Below are positions 34,550 to 43,431 of a stretch of 46,348 nucleotides of DNA, piece after piece. The translations under genes and the position numbers were made by a program. Location of the stretch: NCBI GenBank assembly GCA_029260315.1, contig JAJDDM010000115.1, forward strand, positions 1 through 46,348, written 5' to 3'. The notes below the pieces were generated by a model. The model did not search any database. It worked only from the letters and a program-made list of their open reading frames with translations, and was not told the origin of the DNA. Numbering within the stretch: the stretch's first letter is position 1; each line of letters starts with the position of its first letter. This stretch comes from Phycisphaerales bacterium (lineage in GTDB: Bacteria > Planctomycetota > Phycisphaerae > Phycisphaerales > UBA1924).

Positions 34550-35383
34550 ATGGCTGAGCCGCTCGACCTCTCGGTCGCGATCATGTGCAAGGACAACGAG
34601 GACACGATCCGCCGAACGCTCGAGTCGGTGGCCCCCCTCGCTTCCGAGATCGTCGCGGTCGATTCCGGCTCCACCGATCGCACGATGGACGCCCTTCGTG
34701 CGTTCCACGCGCGGATCGAAGAGCGTCCCTGGCAGGGCTACATCCAGACCTGCCAGATCGCGATGGAGCTGTGCACGAAGTCGTGGGTTCTGGCGATCGA
34801 CACCGACGAGTCGATCGAGCCCGACCTCGCCGATGCCATCCGCGACGCCCTGGAGCGCGACGACGAGTCGATCGCCGGCTACCGCATGAACCGCAAGGTC
34901 TGGTATCGCGGGCGCTTCCTCAACCACGCCTGGCAGCCGGAATGGCGACTGCGCCTCGTCCGCCGATCGCTCATTCCCGACCGCATCCGCTCGATGGGCG
35001 CAGAGCCCCACCACCGAATCGACTGGTTCCAGCCCGATCCGGCCCTGCGCATCAGCGACCTGCAAGGCACGATGCGCCACGACACCATCCGCGACCTGCG
35101 GAGCTTTCTCGCCGGTCAGATCCGCCTCGCCGACCAGGGCGCCGCGACCCTCGCCGCCCGCGGCGTCCGACCCAGCCGCCGGCGCGTCGTCACCTCGCCC
35201 ATCGGCGCGCTCACCAAGCAGATCATCCTCAAGCAGGCCTGGCGCGACGGCTGGCGGGGCTGGGTCGCCGGGGGCTCGGCGGCGCTGGCCACCCTCGCCA
35301 AGCACGTCCTGCTCTTCGATCACGCCAACGCCCCGGAAGTGCCGCCACAGAATCCGGACCCCGACGCCCCGGATTCGCCCTGA
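34550..35383 (+). CDS. Family 2 glycosyltransferase, WaaE/KdtX-like
   Basis: The 277-aa protein has a GT-A fold. SVAIMCKDNEDTIRRTLESV (8-27) opens the nucleotide-sugar domain. DSGSTD (38-43) binds UDP, and DTDE (84-87) is the DxD-type metal motif. The segment PWQGYIQTCQIAMELCTKSW matches the WaaE/KdtX group, which adds a sugar to the lipopolysaccharide core. The later region has MNRKVWYRGRFLNHAWQPEW and a C-terminal hydrophobic/amphipathic helix that may touch the membrane. A role in core or surface glycan assembly fits the lipid A genes elsewhere in the window. It is divergent from the MntR-type gene. Confidence 0.82.
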   Translation: MAEPLDLSVAIMCKDNEDTIRRTLESVAPLASEIVAVDSGSTDRTMDALRAFHARIEERPWQGYIQTCQIAMELCTKSWVLAIDTDESIEPDLADAIRDALERDDESIAGYRMNRKVWYRGRFLNHAWQPEWRLRLVRRSLIPDRIRSMGAEPHHRIDWFQPDPALRISDLQGTMRHDTIRDLRSFLAGQIRLADQGAATLAARGVRPSRRRVVTSPIGALTKQIILKQAWRDGWRGWVAGGSAALATLAKHVLLFDHANAPEVPPQNPDPDAPDSP

Positions 35384-35507
35384 CCCGCGGAATATGATCT
35401 CGCGACTCGCTGCTCGCCGACCTCTTTTCGGGTCCGGCCTCTCGACGGGATCCGAGATCCTCGCTGGGGCCTTCGGCGGGATCTACTTCGAGCACAATGG
35501 AGCAGCA

Positions 35508-37136
35508 ATGCGTGATTCCACTACGGACGAGCGGTCCGGCGACGAAGAGCAACCTAACACCCCCGACGAAACAGGCGCCGAGACCGGCGAGCCGACGAAG
35601 AAGAAGCGCAGGCGCAGACGCAGGCGAAGCCGATCCGAACAGCCCAAGGCTCAGGAATCGACCGGCACCCCCGCCGGCGAGAAATCCGATGATGACGCCG
35701 GCGACGACGACACCTTGGACGATCCCAAGCCCGTCAAGGTCCGAGCCGCGCCGCCACAGGTCGCCAGCGACCCCGAGGTCTTCGCCGTCGACAAGACCTT
35801 CGCCGACATCGGCCTGCACGACGATCTGCTCCAGGCGGTCGAGGAAGCCGGGTTCATCCATCCCACCCACATCCAGCACCAGCTCATACCGCCCGCACTC
35901 AAGGGCGGCGACATCCTGGGCCAGGCCAAGACCGGCACGGGCAAGACCGCCGCGTTCGGCCTGCCCGTGCTCCAGATGGCAGAAAAAGGCACGCCCTTCC
36001 AGGCCCTGATCCTCAGCCCGACGCGCGAGCTGGCCATCCAGATCCGCGACGGCCTGCGCGACCTCGCCTCCCAGACCGGGCTCAAGCTCACCGCCGTCTA
36101 CGGCGGCCAGCGCATGCACACCCAGATCCAGGAACTCGAACGCGGCCCGGAGATCATCGTCGGCACGCCGGGACGCATCATGGACATGGTCGGGCGCGGA
36201 CACCTGCGCCTGGACAAGATCCGCTTCGCCGTCCTCGACGAGGTCGACCGCATGCTCGACATCGGCTTCCGCGAGGACATCCGAAAAATCCTGGGCATGT
36301 GCCCCAAGCAGCGCCAGACGATGATGGTCAGCGCCACGCTCAGCCCCGAGATCGAGGATCTCGCCCGGCGCTACATGAACAACCCCGACAAGATCGTGAC
36401 GACCTCCGGCTCGCTCACGGTCAAGATCGTCCAGCAGCACTACCTCACCGTCGAGCCGTGGGACAAGAAGAAGCTGTTGTGCCACCTGCTCACCCACGAG
36501 GAGCCCGCGCTCACACTCGTCTTCTGCCGCCTCAAACGCACCGTCGACGACCTCGACCGCTACCTGCGCAAGCACGGGATCGACTGCCACGCCATCCATG
36601 GCGACCTCCGCCAGAGCCGGCGCGAGCAGGTCATCAAGGAGATGCGCACCGGCGGCCTCGAGGTGCTCATCGCCTCGGACCTCGCGGCAAGAGGCCTCGA
36701 CGTCGTCGGCATCAGCCACGTCATCAACTTCGATCTGCCCGAGGATCCGGACCTGTACGTCCACCGCATCGGTCGGACCGCGCGCGCCGGCCGCGGCGGG
36801 ATCGCCTGGAGCTTCGTCACGCCCCAGCAGGGCAAGCTGCTCACCCACATCGAGCGGCTCATCAACGCCCAGATCGACCGCCTCGAGTACCCGGATTTCG
36901 AGGGCACCGAACGCCCCGAGAACTGGAGGGACGACACCCCGACGCGTCCGATCGCCAAGGTCGACGCCCCGCCGCCAGTAAATCGCATGGCCGGGCCTTC
37001 CATCCCAACGAGCAAGCCCAGGGACGCCAAGGAACAGAAGAAGCTCGACGCGAAGTTCCCCGGCGGGATCGTCCCCACGAAGTTGCCGCCAAAGCGCATG
37101 CACGGCAGGCTCTCCACGGGCCGGGGGAAGGGCTGA
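35508..37136 (+). CDS. DEAD-box ATP-dependent RNA helicase
   Basis: This 542-aa helicase unwinds RNA duplexes using ATP. Motifs in order: Q-motif FADIGLHDDLLQAVEEAGF...PTHIQ, motif I AKTGTGKT (140-147), PTRELA, GG, TPGR, motif II DEVD (244-247, in place of the usual DEAD), SAT, ARGLD, and motif VI HRIGRTARAGR. The first about 95 residues are disordered: acidic stretches around a basic block KKKRRRRRRRSR (31-42), like the blocks in the RNase E/G tail at 20792. ATG 35508 is chosen for its GGAG site; an upstream open frame of 38 codons is not conserved. It may act with RNase E/G in an RNA degradosome (inference). Confidence 0.93.
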   Translation: MRDSTTDERSGDEEQPNTPDETGAETGEPTKKKRRRRRRRSRSEQPKAQESTGTPAGEKSDDDAGDDDTLDDPKPVKVRAAPPQVASDPEVFAVDKTFADIGLHDDLLQAVEEAGFIHPTHIQHQLIPPALKGGDILGQAKTGTGKTAAFGLPVLQMAEKGTPFQALILSPTRELAIQIRDGLRDLASQTGLKLTAVYGGQRMHTQIQELERGPEIIVGTPGRIMDMVGRGHLRLDKIRFAVLDEVDRMLDIGFREDIRKILGMCPKQRQTMMVSATLSPEIEDLARRYMNNPDKIVTTSGSLTVKIVQQHYLTVEPWDKKKLLCHLLTHEEPALTLVFCRLKRTVDDLDRYLRKHGIDCHAIHGDLRQSRREQVIKEMRTGGLEVLIASDLAARGLDVVGISHVINFDLPEDPDLYVHRIGRTARAGRGGIAWSFVTPQQGKLLTHIERLINAQIDRLEYPDFEGTERPENWRDDTPTRPIAKVDAPPPVNRMAGPSIPTSKPRDAKEQKKLDAKFPGGIVPTKLPPKRMHGRLSTGRGKG

Positions 37137-37235
37137 GTTCAATCCCCACAGCCGCCGGGCGCAAGCTCATGAAGGGTTGTCCAGTTCAGGGCGCCCAACC
37201 GCACTACGGGCGCGCCCACCGCGTACCCTCCGCCC

Positions 37236-38432
37236 ATGCCCATCCCCGCCGAGCGCCGCGCCGCACACCACGACCGGCTCACCTCGCTCACCAGCATACC
37301 GACCGCCACCGGGCACGAGCACCGCGTCGTCCAGTGGATCGAGCGCTGGCTCGTCGAGCGCCCCGATCTCACCGCCGCGCGCGACGGGATCGGCAACATG
37401 ACCATCTCCATGCTCGATGCGCGATCGTCTAAGCGTCCCCTGCTCATCACCGCTCATCTCGACCACCCCGCCTTCCACGTCGAGAAAGTCGATGGGTCCT
37501 CCCTCGAACTCACCTTCCGCGGCGGGGTCATGGACGACTACTTCCAGAACGCCCGCATCCTCGTCCACCATCGCGACGGATCGACCACCCCGGCACGACT
37601 GATCGAGAGAACCGGCGAGCAGGAGCCGTTCAAACGATTCAACGCGGAGATCGAGAGCGCAGCCAAGGCAAGCCCCGCTGAGTTCGCGACCTGGGATCTG
37701 CCCAAGAGCGAGATCGACGCCGACGGCATCCTGCACGCCCCCGTGTGCGACGACCTCGCCGCCGCCGCCGCCGCCTTCGCGGCGTACGACGAGCTCCGCC
37801 TCGCCCGCGACGCCGGCGAACCCGTCGCCGACGTGCGCCTGCTGTTCACCCTCGCAGAGGAAGTCGGCTTCGTCGGCGCGATCGGCGCGTGCAAGCTCGG
37901 AACGATCCCAGAGGATGCCCGCCTGATCGCCCTGGAGAACAGCCGGGCCATGCCTGAAGCACCGATCGGCGCGGGTCCCATCGTCCGCGTCGGCGACCGC
38001 CTCACCATCTTCAGCCCAGCCCTCACAAAGTCCATCGACCTGGTCTGCGAACGCATCGCCGGCGGCAAGCCCCCCACCGCCAGCCAGAAGCTCGACCAGG
38101 CCCCGTCGTGGAAGTGGCAGCGCAAGCTCATGGCCGGCGGCGCCTGCGAGGCGACCGTCTTCTGCGCCTTCGGCTACGAGGCGACCTGCGTCTGCCTGCC
38201 CCTGGGCAACTACCACAACATGGCCAACCTCGACGCCGTGCAAGGCGGGCAAGAGGGCGCAAAGGCCGAGATCGATCGCGAGTTCATCTCCATCCACGAC
38301 TTCGACGGGCTCGTGGATCTGCTCGTCGGCTGCGGGCGCGAGCTGCCGGACCCCGGCGCGATGCTCGAACGCCTCGATCGCCTCTGGGACGACCGCAGAT
38401 TCGTTCTCGATACCGGAGAAGGGCGAACCTGA
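37236..38432 (+). CDS. M42/M20-like zinc aminopeptidase
   Basis: The 398-aa cytoplasmic protein follows the two-zinc peptidase plan of the M42/M28/M20 clan. AHLDHPAF gives His74 and Asp76, and CDDLAAAAA gives the bridging Asp172 or Asp173. LAEEVGFVGA gives the catalytic Glu208 and ligand Glu209, and NYHNMAN near the end gives the last His. The insert between the first two motifs (RGGVMDDYFQN...) corresponds to the lid/PDZ-like domain of M42 enzymes. No signal peptide is present. It probably trims peptides in the cytoplasm. It is followed convergently by the PrcB-like gene. Confidence 0.85.
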   Translation: MPIPAERRAAHHDRLTSLTSIPTATGHEHRVVQWIERWLVERPDLTAARDGIGNMTISMLDARSSKRPLLITAHLDHPAFHVEKVDGSSLELTFRGGVMDDYFQNARILVHHRDGSTTPARLIERTGEQEPFKRFNAEIESAAKASPAEFATWDLPKSEIDADGILHAPVCDDLAAAAAAFAAYDELRLARDAGEPVADVRLLFTLAEEVGFVGAIGACKLGTIPEDARLIALENSRAMPEAPIGAGPIVRVGDRLTIFSPALTKSIDLVCERIAGGKPPTASQKLDQAPSWKWQRKLMAGGACEATVFCAFGYEATCVCLPLGNYHNMANLDAVQGGQEGAKAEIDREFISIHDFDGLVDLLVGCGRELPDPGAMLERLDRLWDDRRFVLDTGEGRT

Positions 38433-38451
38433 GCCCGACCCCTCCAGCTCG

Positions 38452-38985
38452 CTACGCCGGCGGCTCGAATCGCATAACCTCGCGCCACACCGGCTCGCCT
38501 CCGATCAATCCCTGCACGTTCTCCTCGACGACGATCGCCCGATCGCTGCGCTCGATCACCCAGATCCCGAACGCCCGGCCCGCGACGCCCTTGTCCTCGC
38601 CGTCGAACGACGCGGTCTGGAACGAGGCGCTGTCGAATCGCAGGACGTTCACGCCCTCGCGCACGAAGACCGCCGATGCACGCTCGCCGTTGTTGTTCGC
38701 CGACTGCCCCCGAAAGTACGCAACGACCTCGTAGCGCTCGAAGTCGATCTCGGGCGCAAGCACCCACCCCTGCGCAGCTAGGCTGGCCCGCTCGCCCCGA
38801 TGGGCCGCCCAGAGATTCCGCCATGCCTCGGGCGAGCGCACTCGCTCCCAGCGGAGCTCCTCGATCGCCGAGTCCGGCCCGCTCCACTGCACCGCCGGCG
38901 GGCGCGTGCTCTGCCCGGGCTGGGCCATCGCCACGCCGAACGCGATGCCCGCACCGGCCAATCCAAGTATCAATGCGCGTCTCAT
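38452..38985 (-). CDS. Small secreted protein, PrcB-like
   Basis: The 177-aa protein has a clear signal peptide (MRRALILGLAGAGIAFGVAM, AQ). The mature part has WRNLWAAHRG, then PEIDFERYEVVAYFRGQSAN, and a beta-rich C-terminal half. That order (W..LW..H, then IDFERYEVV followed by a Gly turn) recalls the PrcB C-terminal domain found in secreted protease-complex subunits. The likeness is modest. ATG 38985 has a strong site AAGGAG. It converges with the M42/M20-like peptidase gene, with 19 bases between stops. Function unknown. Confidence 0.65.
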   Translation of the reverse strand: MRRALILGLAGAGIAFGVAMAQPGQSTRPPAVQWSGPDSAIEELRWERVRSPEAWRNLWAAHRGERASLAAQGWVLAPEIDFERYEVVAYFRGQSANNNGERASAVFVREGVNVLRFDSASFQTASFDGEDKGVAGRAFGIWVIERSDRAIVVEENVQGLIGGEPVWREVMRFEPPA

Positions 38986-39095
38986 GATGCACTCCTTTGC
39001 GCGCAGTATCGCCGATCTCGGCGACCGCCGATGTCACGAGCATGTAACCAGCTCTTGTGCCGCACGCACCGCGATTGACAGGGCCGCGACCCGGC

Positions 39096-39557
39096 TTAGT
39101 CGATCTCTTCCAACAACACCTCGACCGCCTTGATGATCTGCGTGTCCCGCCCCGCCGAGGAGTCCTCCGGATCCAGCCGCACCATGTGCGTCGGCTCGAG
39201 CTGCTGGTTCTCCAGGTACTTCCCGTCGGCCCCCTTGGTCCCCACCTGCGGGATCCCGAAGACCAGATCGCCCGTGAACAGGTTCTCCCACCAGACCGCC
39301 GTCGCCGTCCCCGGCACGCTCGGACAGGAAGCACACCGCCTCCTCTCCGCCGACCAATGCGGATTGCGATCCTCGCCCACGAACTCGGTCAGCCTCGTGT
39401 GCTCGCCGCTCTGAAGATTGCACATCCACACATCCCGCGCGATCGACGACGCATGATGCTTGCGCAGCTCGTTCTCGTACCCCTTGCGATCCTCGTACAC
39501 CAGCCGCGTCCCGCCCGCATCGAGCCGCGCCCGCAGCGCCGGCGTCGTCAGCACCAT
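39096..39557 (-). pseudogene. Tricorn-like S41 protease, internally deleted and frameshifted remnant
   Basis: Two separate pieces of one protein family are joined. The first piece (RLDAGGTRLVYEDRKGYENE to TEFVGEDRNPHWSAE) is a WD40/TolB-like repeat from the N-terminal propeller of tricorn-type proteases. It continues in the +1 frame as EEAVCFLSERAGDG. The second piece (TATAVWWENLFTGDLVFGIP, then QVGTKGADGKYLENQQLEP) is the last about 60 residues of the S41 catalytic domain, after the active serine. Several hundred residues between them are missing (PDZ domain and catalytic serine). The surviving ORF is therefore not a working protease. A small deletion remnant of this kind suggests recent gene loss. 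Confidence 0.78.
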
Positions 39558-39801
39558 CCGCCTCCCCTCGTTCCCGACCTATTCCCCGAGGCAATCCCGC
39601 CGCGAGTCCCCATCCTACAGCCCAACCGCCCCGACGTTGAACGCTCCGCCGCCAACGCCGCACCGATGCGTTGACGATGCGCCCCTTACGTCCGATTACT
39701 CCCGCCGTACCCCGGACAATCCCCGGCCTCCAACCCCTCGCGTTTCTCCCGCTGCACGCTCCACAGATCCGATGTCTCCAACAAGCCTCCGGAGACCCAC
39801 C

Positions 39802-41613
39802 ATGCGCACAGCCGCCCTCGCGCTCACCGCCCTCGCCAGCACCGCATCGGCCCAACTCCACGACCCCTTCCCGCCGATCTTTGAGCTATCGCAGCTCCTG
39901 CCGGAAAATGGAGGGGATGGGTCGTTGGGGTTTGTGGTGCAAGGACGCGCTGCTCGCGAGTTTCTCGGCCACGGCGCCGCTCACGCGGGTGACTTCAATG
40001 CCGATGGAATCGATGACGTCGCCATCGGCGCACCCGGGGTGAACGTTGGCGGACACTCTGACGCGGGCGAGACTTATGTCATTTTCGGACGCTCTCCCCT
40101 GGACCAGTCCTTCCCCCCGCTGCTTGCGATTGAGTCGCTCGATGGCGTGAATGGCTTGGTCGTCGAAGGCTTGACCGAGTTCGACCCGTGGTTCCAGCGT
40201 GGCAGCTTCGGTGACATATCGGGTGCTCACCTGGCCTGCGCAGGCGACTTTAACAGCGACGGGATTGACGATCTCGTCATAGGCGCACTGGGTGCCGGCA
40301 TGGATAGACGCGGTGCGACATTCGTCGTTTTCGGTTCGCCCGAACCATTCCCGCGACGATTGCCTCTATCGAGCCTTGATGGAGCCAATGGCGTTCGGAT
40401 CAATGGCGCGGAACCCTTTGATCTGACCGGCGAAGCCCTCGGCGCACCCGGTGATGTAAATGGCGACGCCATCGACGATCTCACGATCGGCAATCACCGT
40501 GCCAGCTTAGGATATCCGCGATGTTGCACAGGCGCCGCCTGGACGGTACTTGGTTCCGCCGATCCTTTTCCGCCCGCCATCGAACTCTCGCAGCTCGACG
40601 GTACCAACGGCTTCTACGCTCCGGGCTTCGAGAATCAGACATCATTCGCTGAATCGGTCTCGATCGCGGGCGACATCAACAACGACGGACTAGATGATCT
40701 TCTCATTGGCGTGCCATTCGCCTCCCCTCATTCCTTCGAGGAGGGAAGCGTCTACGTCGTCTATGGACGCCCCAAATGGCCGCAGGTACTCGATGTGTTG
40801 GCACTGGATGGGGCGGCGGGGTTTCGGATCGATGGCTCGATCCATCGGTACCCTCGTGGAAACATCGGCGAGCAAATCTCAACCTCCGGCGACATCAACG
40901 CCGACGGCATCGACGACATCGTACTCGGCAACGAGAGCAGCAGTATCGGAGAACATCTCACCGGCGCCGCGCACGTCATCTTCGGACGGGAGGAGCCCTT
41001 CCCGCATCCGTTCTGTATTGACGACCTTCCGCCCGGGACCGGGTTCGCTATGCATGGTGTCCGCGAGAACGACACTATCGGCTCGGAAGTGGCCATAATC
41101 CCCGATATCAACGGCGATGAAATCGACGATCTCATCGTCAGCGGGAAATGGGCGAACAACCGCACGGGCGAGAGCTACGTCGTGTTCGGCTCCACCGAGA
41201 CAATCCCATTCTCCTTTTCTGCCGCCGATCTCGACGGAACCAACGGATTTCGCCTCGACGGCTTTCGCCCGAGAGGTTGCGCGGGATTCCAGGTCGCCCC
41301 TGCGGGGGACATCAACCACGATGGCGTCCGCGACATCCTCATCACCGCCGCGCTCTCGGAAGTCAACGGCCTCGACCGCGCAGGCGAAGCCTACATCATC
41401 TTCGGCCGCCACCAACCCTGCCCCGCCGACCTCACAGGCTCCTCCCACCCATCCGACCCCACCTACGGCGTCCGCGACGGCGACGCCGACAGCGACGACC
41501 TCTTCTTCCTCCTCGACGCCTTTGCAAACGCCGACACCGACACCTGCGACATCGACCAGGACGCCGACGACTTCAGCGCTTACCTCGGCCACTTCGCCGC
41601 CGGCTGCGGCTGA
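39802..41613 (+). CDS. Secreted FG-GAP (integrin-like) propeller protein with dockerin-like tail
   Basis: The 603-aa protein has a signal peptide (MRTAALALTALASTASA). About seven FG-GAP repeats follow, each with a calcium loop such as GDFNADGIDDVAIGAPG, GDFNSDGIDDLVIGALG, GDINNDGLDDLLIGVP and GDINADGIDDIVLGNES, and a YVIFGR strand. The C-terminus is CPADLTGSSHPSDPTYGVRD...DSDDLFFLLDAFAN...CGCG-type, a divergent version of the Cys-bounded dockerin-like module of the proteins at 1971 and 3795. Such proteins bind ligands or surfaces; no enzyme motif is seen. Start ATG 39802 has CCGGAG upstream. Codon bias is weaker in the middle than in housekeeping genes. Confidence 0.88.
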   Translation: MRTAALALTALASTASAQLHDPFPPIFELSQLLPENGGDGSLGFVVQGRAAREFLGHGAAHAGDFNADGIDDVAIGAPGVNVGGHSDAGETYVIFGRSPLDQSFPPLLAIESLDGVNGLVVEGLTEFDPWFQRGSFGDISGAHLACAGDFNSDGIDDLVIGALGAGMDRRGATFVVFGSPEPFPRRLPLSSLDGANGVRINGAEPFDLTGEALGAPGDVNGDAIDDLTIGNHRASLGYPRCCTGAAWTVLGSADPFPPAIELSQLDGTNGFYAPGFENQTSFAESVSIAGDINNDGLDDLLIGVPFASPHSFEEGSVYVVYGRPKWPQVLDVLALDGAAGFRIDGSIHRYPRGNIGEQISTSGDINADGIDDIVLGNESSSIGEHLTGAAHVIFGREEPFPHPFCIDDLPPGTGFAMHGVRENDTIGSEVAIIPDINGDEIDDLIVSGKWANNRTGESYVVFGSTETIPFSFSAADLDGTNGFRLDGFRPRGCAGFQVAPAGDINHDGVRDILITAALSEVNGLDRAGEAYIIFGRHQPCPADLTGSSHPSDPTYGVRDGDADSDDLFFLLDAFANADTDTCDIDQDADDFSAYLGHFAAGCG

Positions 41614-41791
41614 CCCTTTCGCTCCAACCCCCCATCAGAGGCCCAGGCGCAGGCCCAGACTCATGCGACGCCCAACCACGCAAGAAGGGCGACCCGTACA
41701 AAGCCACCCCGAATCACCCGACCGCCTGCGCTTCTACGCCCTCATCCCCGCCATCCAATCGGCCTCCGTTCACGCGCCCCAACACGAGACC

Positions 41792-41813
41792 CCTCCGTGT
41801 CTCCGTGGTCTTT
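41792..41813 (-). repeat. ACCACRGAGRCACRGAG-type motif just after gmk
   Basis: On the minus strand AAAGACCACGGAGACACGGAGG starts 12 bases after the gmk stop. It is the G-containing version of the motif found 6 bases after transketolase (6662-6683), in the same orientation to the upstream gene. The rest of the 212-bp space between the FG-GAP gene and gmk (41614-41825) shows nothing else I can name. Confidence 0.4.
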
Positions 41814-41825
41814 CCCCGCCGCGCC

Positions 41826-42392
41826 TCACCCCCGCCGCAGCCGCACCAGCCCCACCGTCTCCGCCACCGCCCGCTCCAGATCGTCGTTCACCACGAAGGC
41901 GTCGTACACACCCCCCGCCTTGGCCTCCTCGATCTCCCGCGTCGCCTCGCGGAACCGCTTCTGGATCGTCTGCTCATCCTCCCGCTGGCGGTCCCGCAGC
42001 CGCCGCAGCAGTTCCTCCTCGCTCGGCGGCAGCACGAACACCCCATACATCCCCGCCATCTTCTCCTTCACCTGCCCCGCCCCGCGCACGTCGATCTCCA
42101 GGATCACCAGCTTCCCGCGCGCCAGCGCATCCTCCACCGGCCCCCGCGGCGTCCCGTACCTTCTCTCAAACACCCCCGCCCACTCCAGCAGCTCCCCCTC
42201 GCCCACCATGCGATCAAACTCATCCTCACTCACGAAGCGGTAATCCACGCCCTCGCGGTCCTTGACCGTCCTCGCGCGTGTCGTCACACTGACGCTGAAC
42301 ACCGCGTCCTCGAACGCCTTCTCCACCTCGCGCGCGATCGTCGTCTTCCCCGCCCCGCTCGGCCCCGAGATCACCAGCAACAACCCGCTCAT
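41826..42392 (-). CDS. gmk: Guanylate kinase
   Basis: Gmk phosphorylates GMP to GDP with ATP. The 188-aa protein has the P-loop GPSGAGKTT (10-18) and the GMP-binding segment SVSVTTRARTVKDREGVDYR. FVSEDEFDRM, EWAGVFERRYGTPRGPVEDA, the ILEIDVRGAGQVK strand and the lid LLRRLRDRQREDEQTIQKR follow. Length is normal. ATG 42392 starts directly at the conserved MSGLLLVISGPSG. No rpoZ or yicC-type neighbour is present, unlike in many bacteria. Confidence 0.96.
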   Translation of the reverse strand: MSGLLLVISGPSGAGKTTIAREVEKAFEDAVFSVSVTTRARTVKDREGVDYRFVSEDEFDRMVGEGELLEWAGVFERRYGTPRGPVEDALARGKLVILEIDVRGAGQVKEKMAGMYGVFVLPPSEEELLRRLRDRQREDEQTIQKRFREATREIEEAKAGGVYDAFVVNDDLERAVAETVGLVRLRRG

Positions 42393-42446
42393 GCCGCTCA
42401 GGGTACGCCCCCCGATCGGGGCGGCGGCATCCTGTCACCGTGGTAG

Positions 42447-42465
42447 GACCGGCATCCTGCCGGTC
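42447..42465. repeat. Hairpin GACCGGC-ATCCT-GCCGGTC
   Basis: A perfect 7-bp inverted repeat with spacer ATCCT. A related half-copy (GGCGGCATCCTGTCACC) precedes it at about 42421. The hairpin at 45052-45070 has the same ATCCT spacer with a different stem (CGGCGGC/GCCGCCG). Changes in the stems are compensated on both sides, so the fold appears to be kept. Confidence 0.6.
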
Positions 42466-42492
42466 ATCGTGCAGCGGTGCCAACAATCTCAA

Positions 42493-42508
42493 ATCTCAAA
42501 TTTGAGAT
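42493..42508. repeat. 16-bp perfect palindrome ATCTCAAATTTGAGAT
   Basis: An AT-rich perfect palindrome in a GC-rich intergenic space, preceded by an extra half (AATCTCAA at 42485-42492). It could be a protein-binding site or part of a dispersed repeat. It lies upstream of gmk on the minus strand (start 42392), and downstream of the lipoprotein gene. Confidence 0.45.
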
Positions 42509-42602
42509 CCTCCGGTCCTGCTTTTCGCTATTGGCTTCTCGCTTTGCGCTTCTCTCTACCCCACCACGAGCCGGGCACGCCGTTTCCTCTTCCTTTCACC
42601 CG

Positions 42603-43298
42603 CTAGCCCCGCTCACGAATCGCGCCCACCATGCGTTCGAAATCCTTCCTACACCGCTCGCCGGCGCCTTCGATCAACCGAGCCTCGGCCTCAACGTGCC
42701 CTACCCCCTCGCCACGCATCGCGTCCAGAGCGAGCAGATAGAGCTGCAGGCACGGGTCCATGTCCGGACTCCGTGCGCTGCGCGAACCATCGTTCGGGCG
42801 CCAGAACTCCCCGTTATGAAGCCAGTGAATCGCGCTGATCCGTGACAACGGCGTGAGCCCTGGATCCTCGGCGAGTCTCAGCAAGTCATCCCGAACCCTC
42901 GCGATCGGATACGACCCGAGAACAGCCACATAATCTGTGGCATCCGCAGGATCGAGCCGCTCGGACGCGATGCGAGCGGCCTCTGGGAGATGGCGCAACT
43001 GCTCGACAGACAGGTCATGGAGCATCACGAACAGCTCACGCAGGCGCTCTGGCGGCAATCTTTCCGCAAGCGTCAGCGCGATCCGCGGGCTGTTCCGCAA
43101 AATGCCATACGTCCTCTGATACTCAGGTGTCAGGTCCGAAGCAGCCAGACCCCTCAGGAACGCGGCGTCCGACAGATACCGACTGCCCGGATCCTCCTCA
43201 GCACATCCAACCATCAACAGAGCAAGTCCCAGGATCGCCATTCGCGACGCACAAGAAGCGCAAGCGGTTGCGAGGTCACTTGGCGTCAGCCGCGGCAT
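42603..43298 (-). CDS. Putative lipoprotein of unknown function
   Basis: The product (231 aa from ATG 43298) has an N-terminal region ending MAILGLALLMVGCAEEDPGS, where LMVGC is a likely lipobox with the lipid-bearing Cys. The mature part is helical, with repeated short helix pairs (PEYQRTYGILRNSPRIALTL, AERLPPERLRELFVMLHDLS) that resemble HEAT-like or TPR-like solenoids. I do not recognise the family. ATG 43241 would give a bare lipoprotein signal without a basic n-region, and no clear Shine-Dalgarno site decides between starts. It lies between gmk and SpoVR, all on the minus strand. Confidence 0.6.
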   Translation of the reverse strand: MPRLTPSDLATACASCASRMAILGLALLMVGCAEEDPGSRYLSDAAFLRGLAASDLTPEYQRTYGILRNSPRIALTLAERLPPERLRELFVMLHDLSVEQLRHLPEAARIASERLDPADATDYVAVLGSYPIARVRDDLLRLAEDPGLTPLSRISAIHWLHNGEFWRPNDGSRSARSPDMDPCLQLYLLALDAMRGEGVGHVEAEARLIEGAGERCRKDFERMVGAIRERG

Positions 43299-43431
43299 GG
43301 CGAGAATGGTACCAGATCTCAGCGGGCAAAGCGCCCGCCGTGTCATCACCAGACGCCATAGGCCTCACCCGATCAGCAACCACCGCCAACCGCCAGCTCC
43401 GACTTTGCTGATTCTCGGTTTGCTGTTTTCT

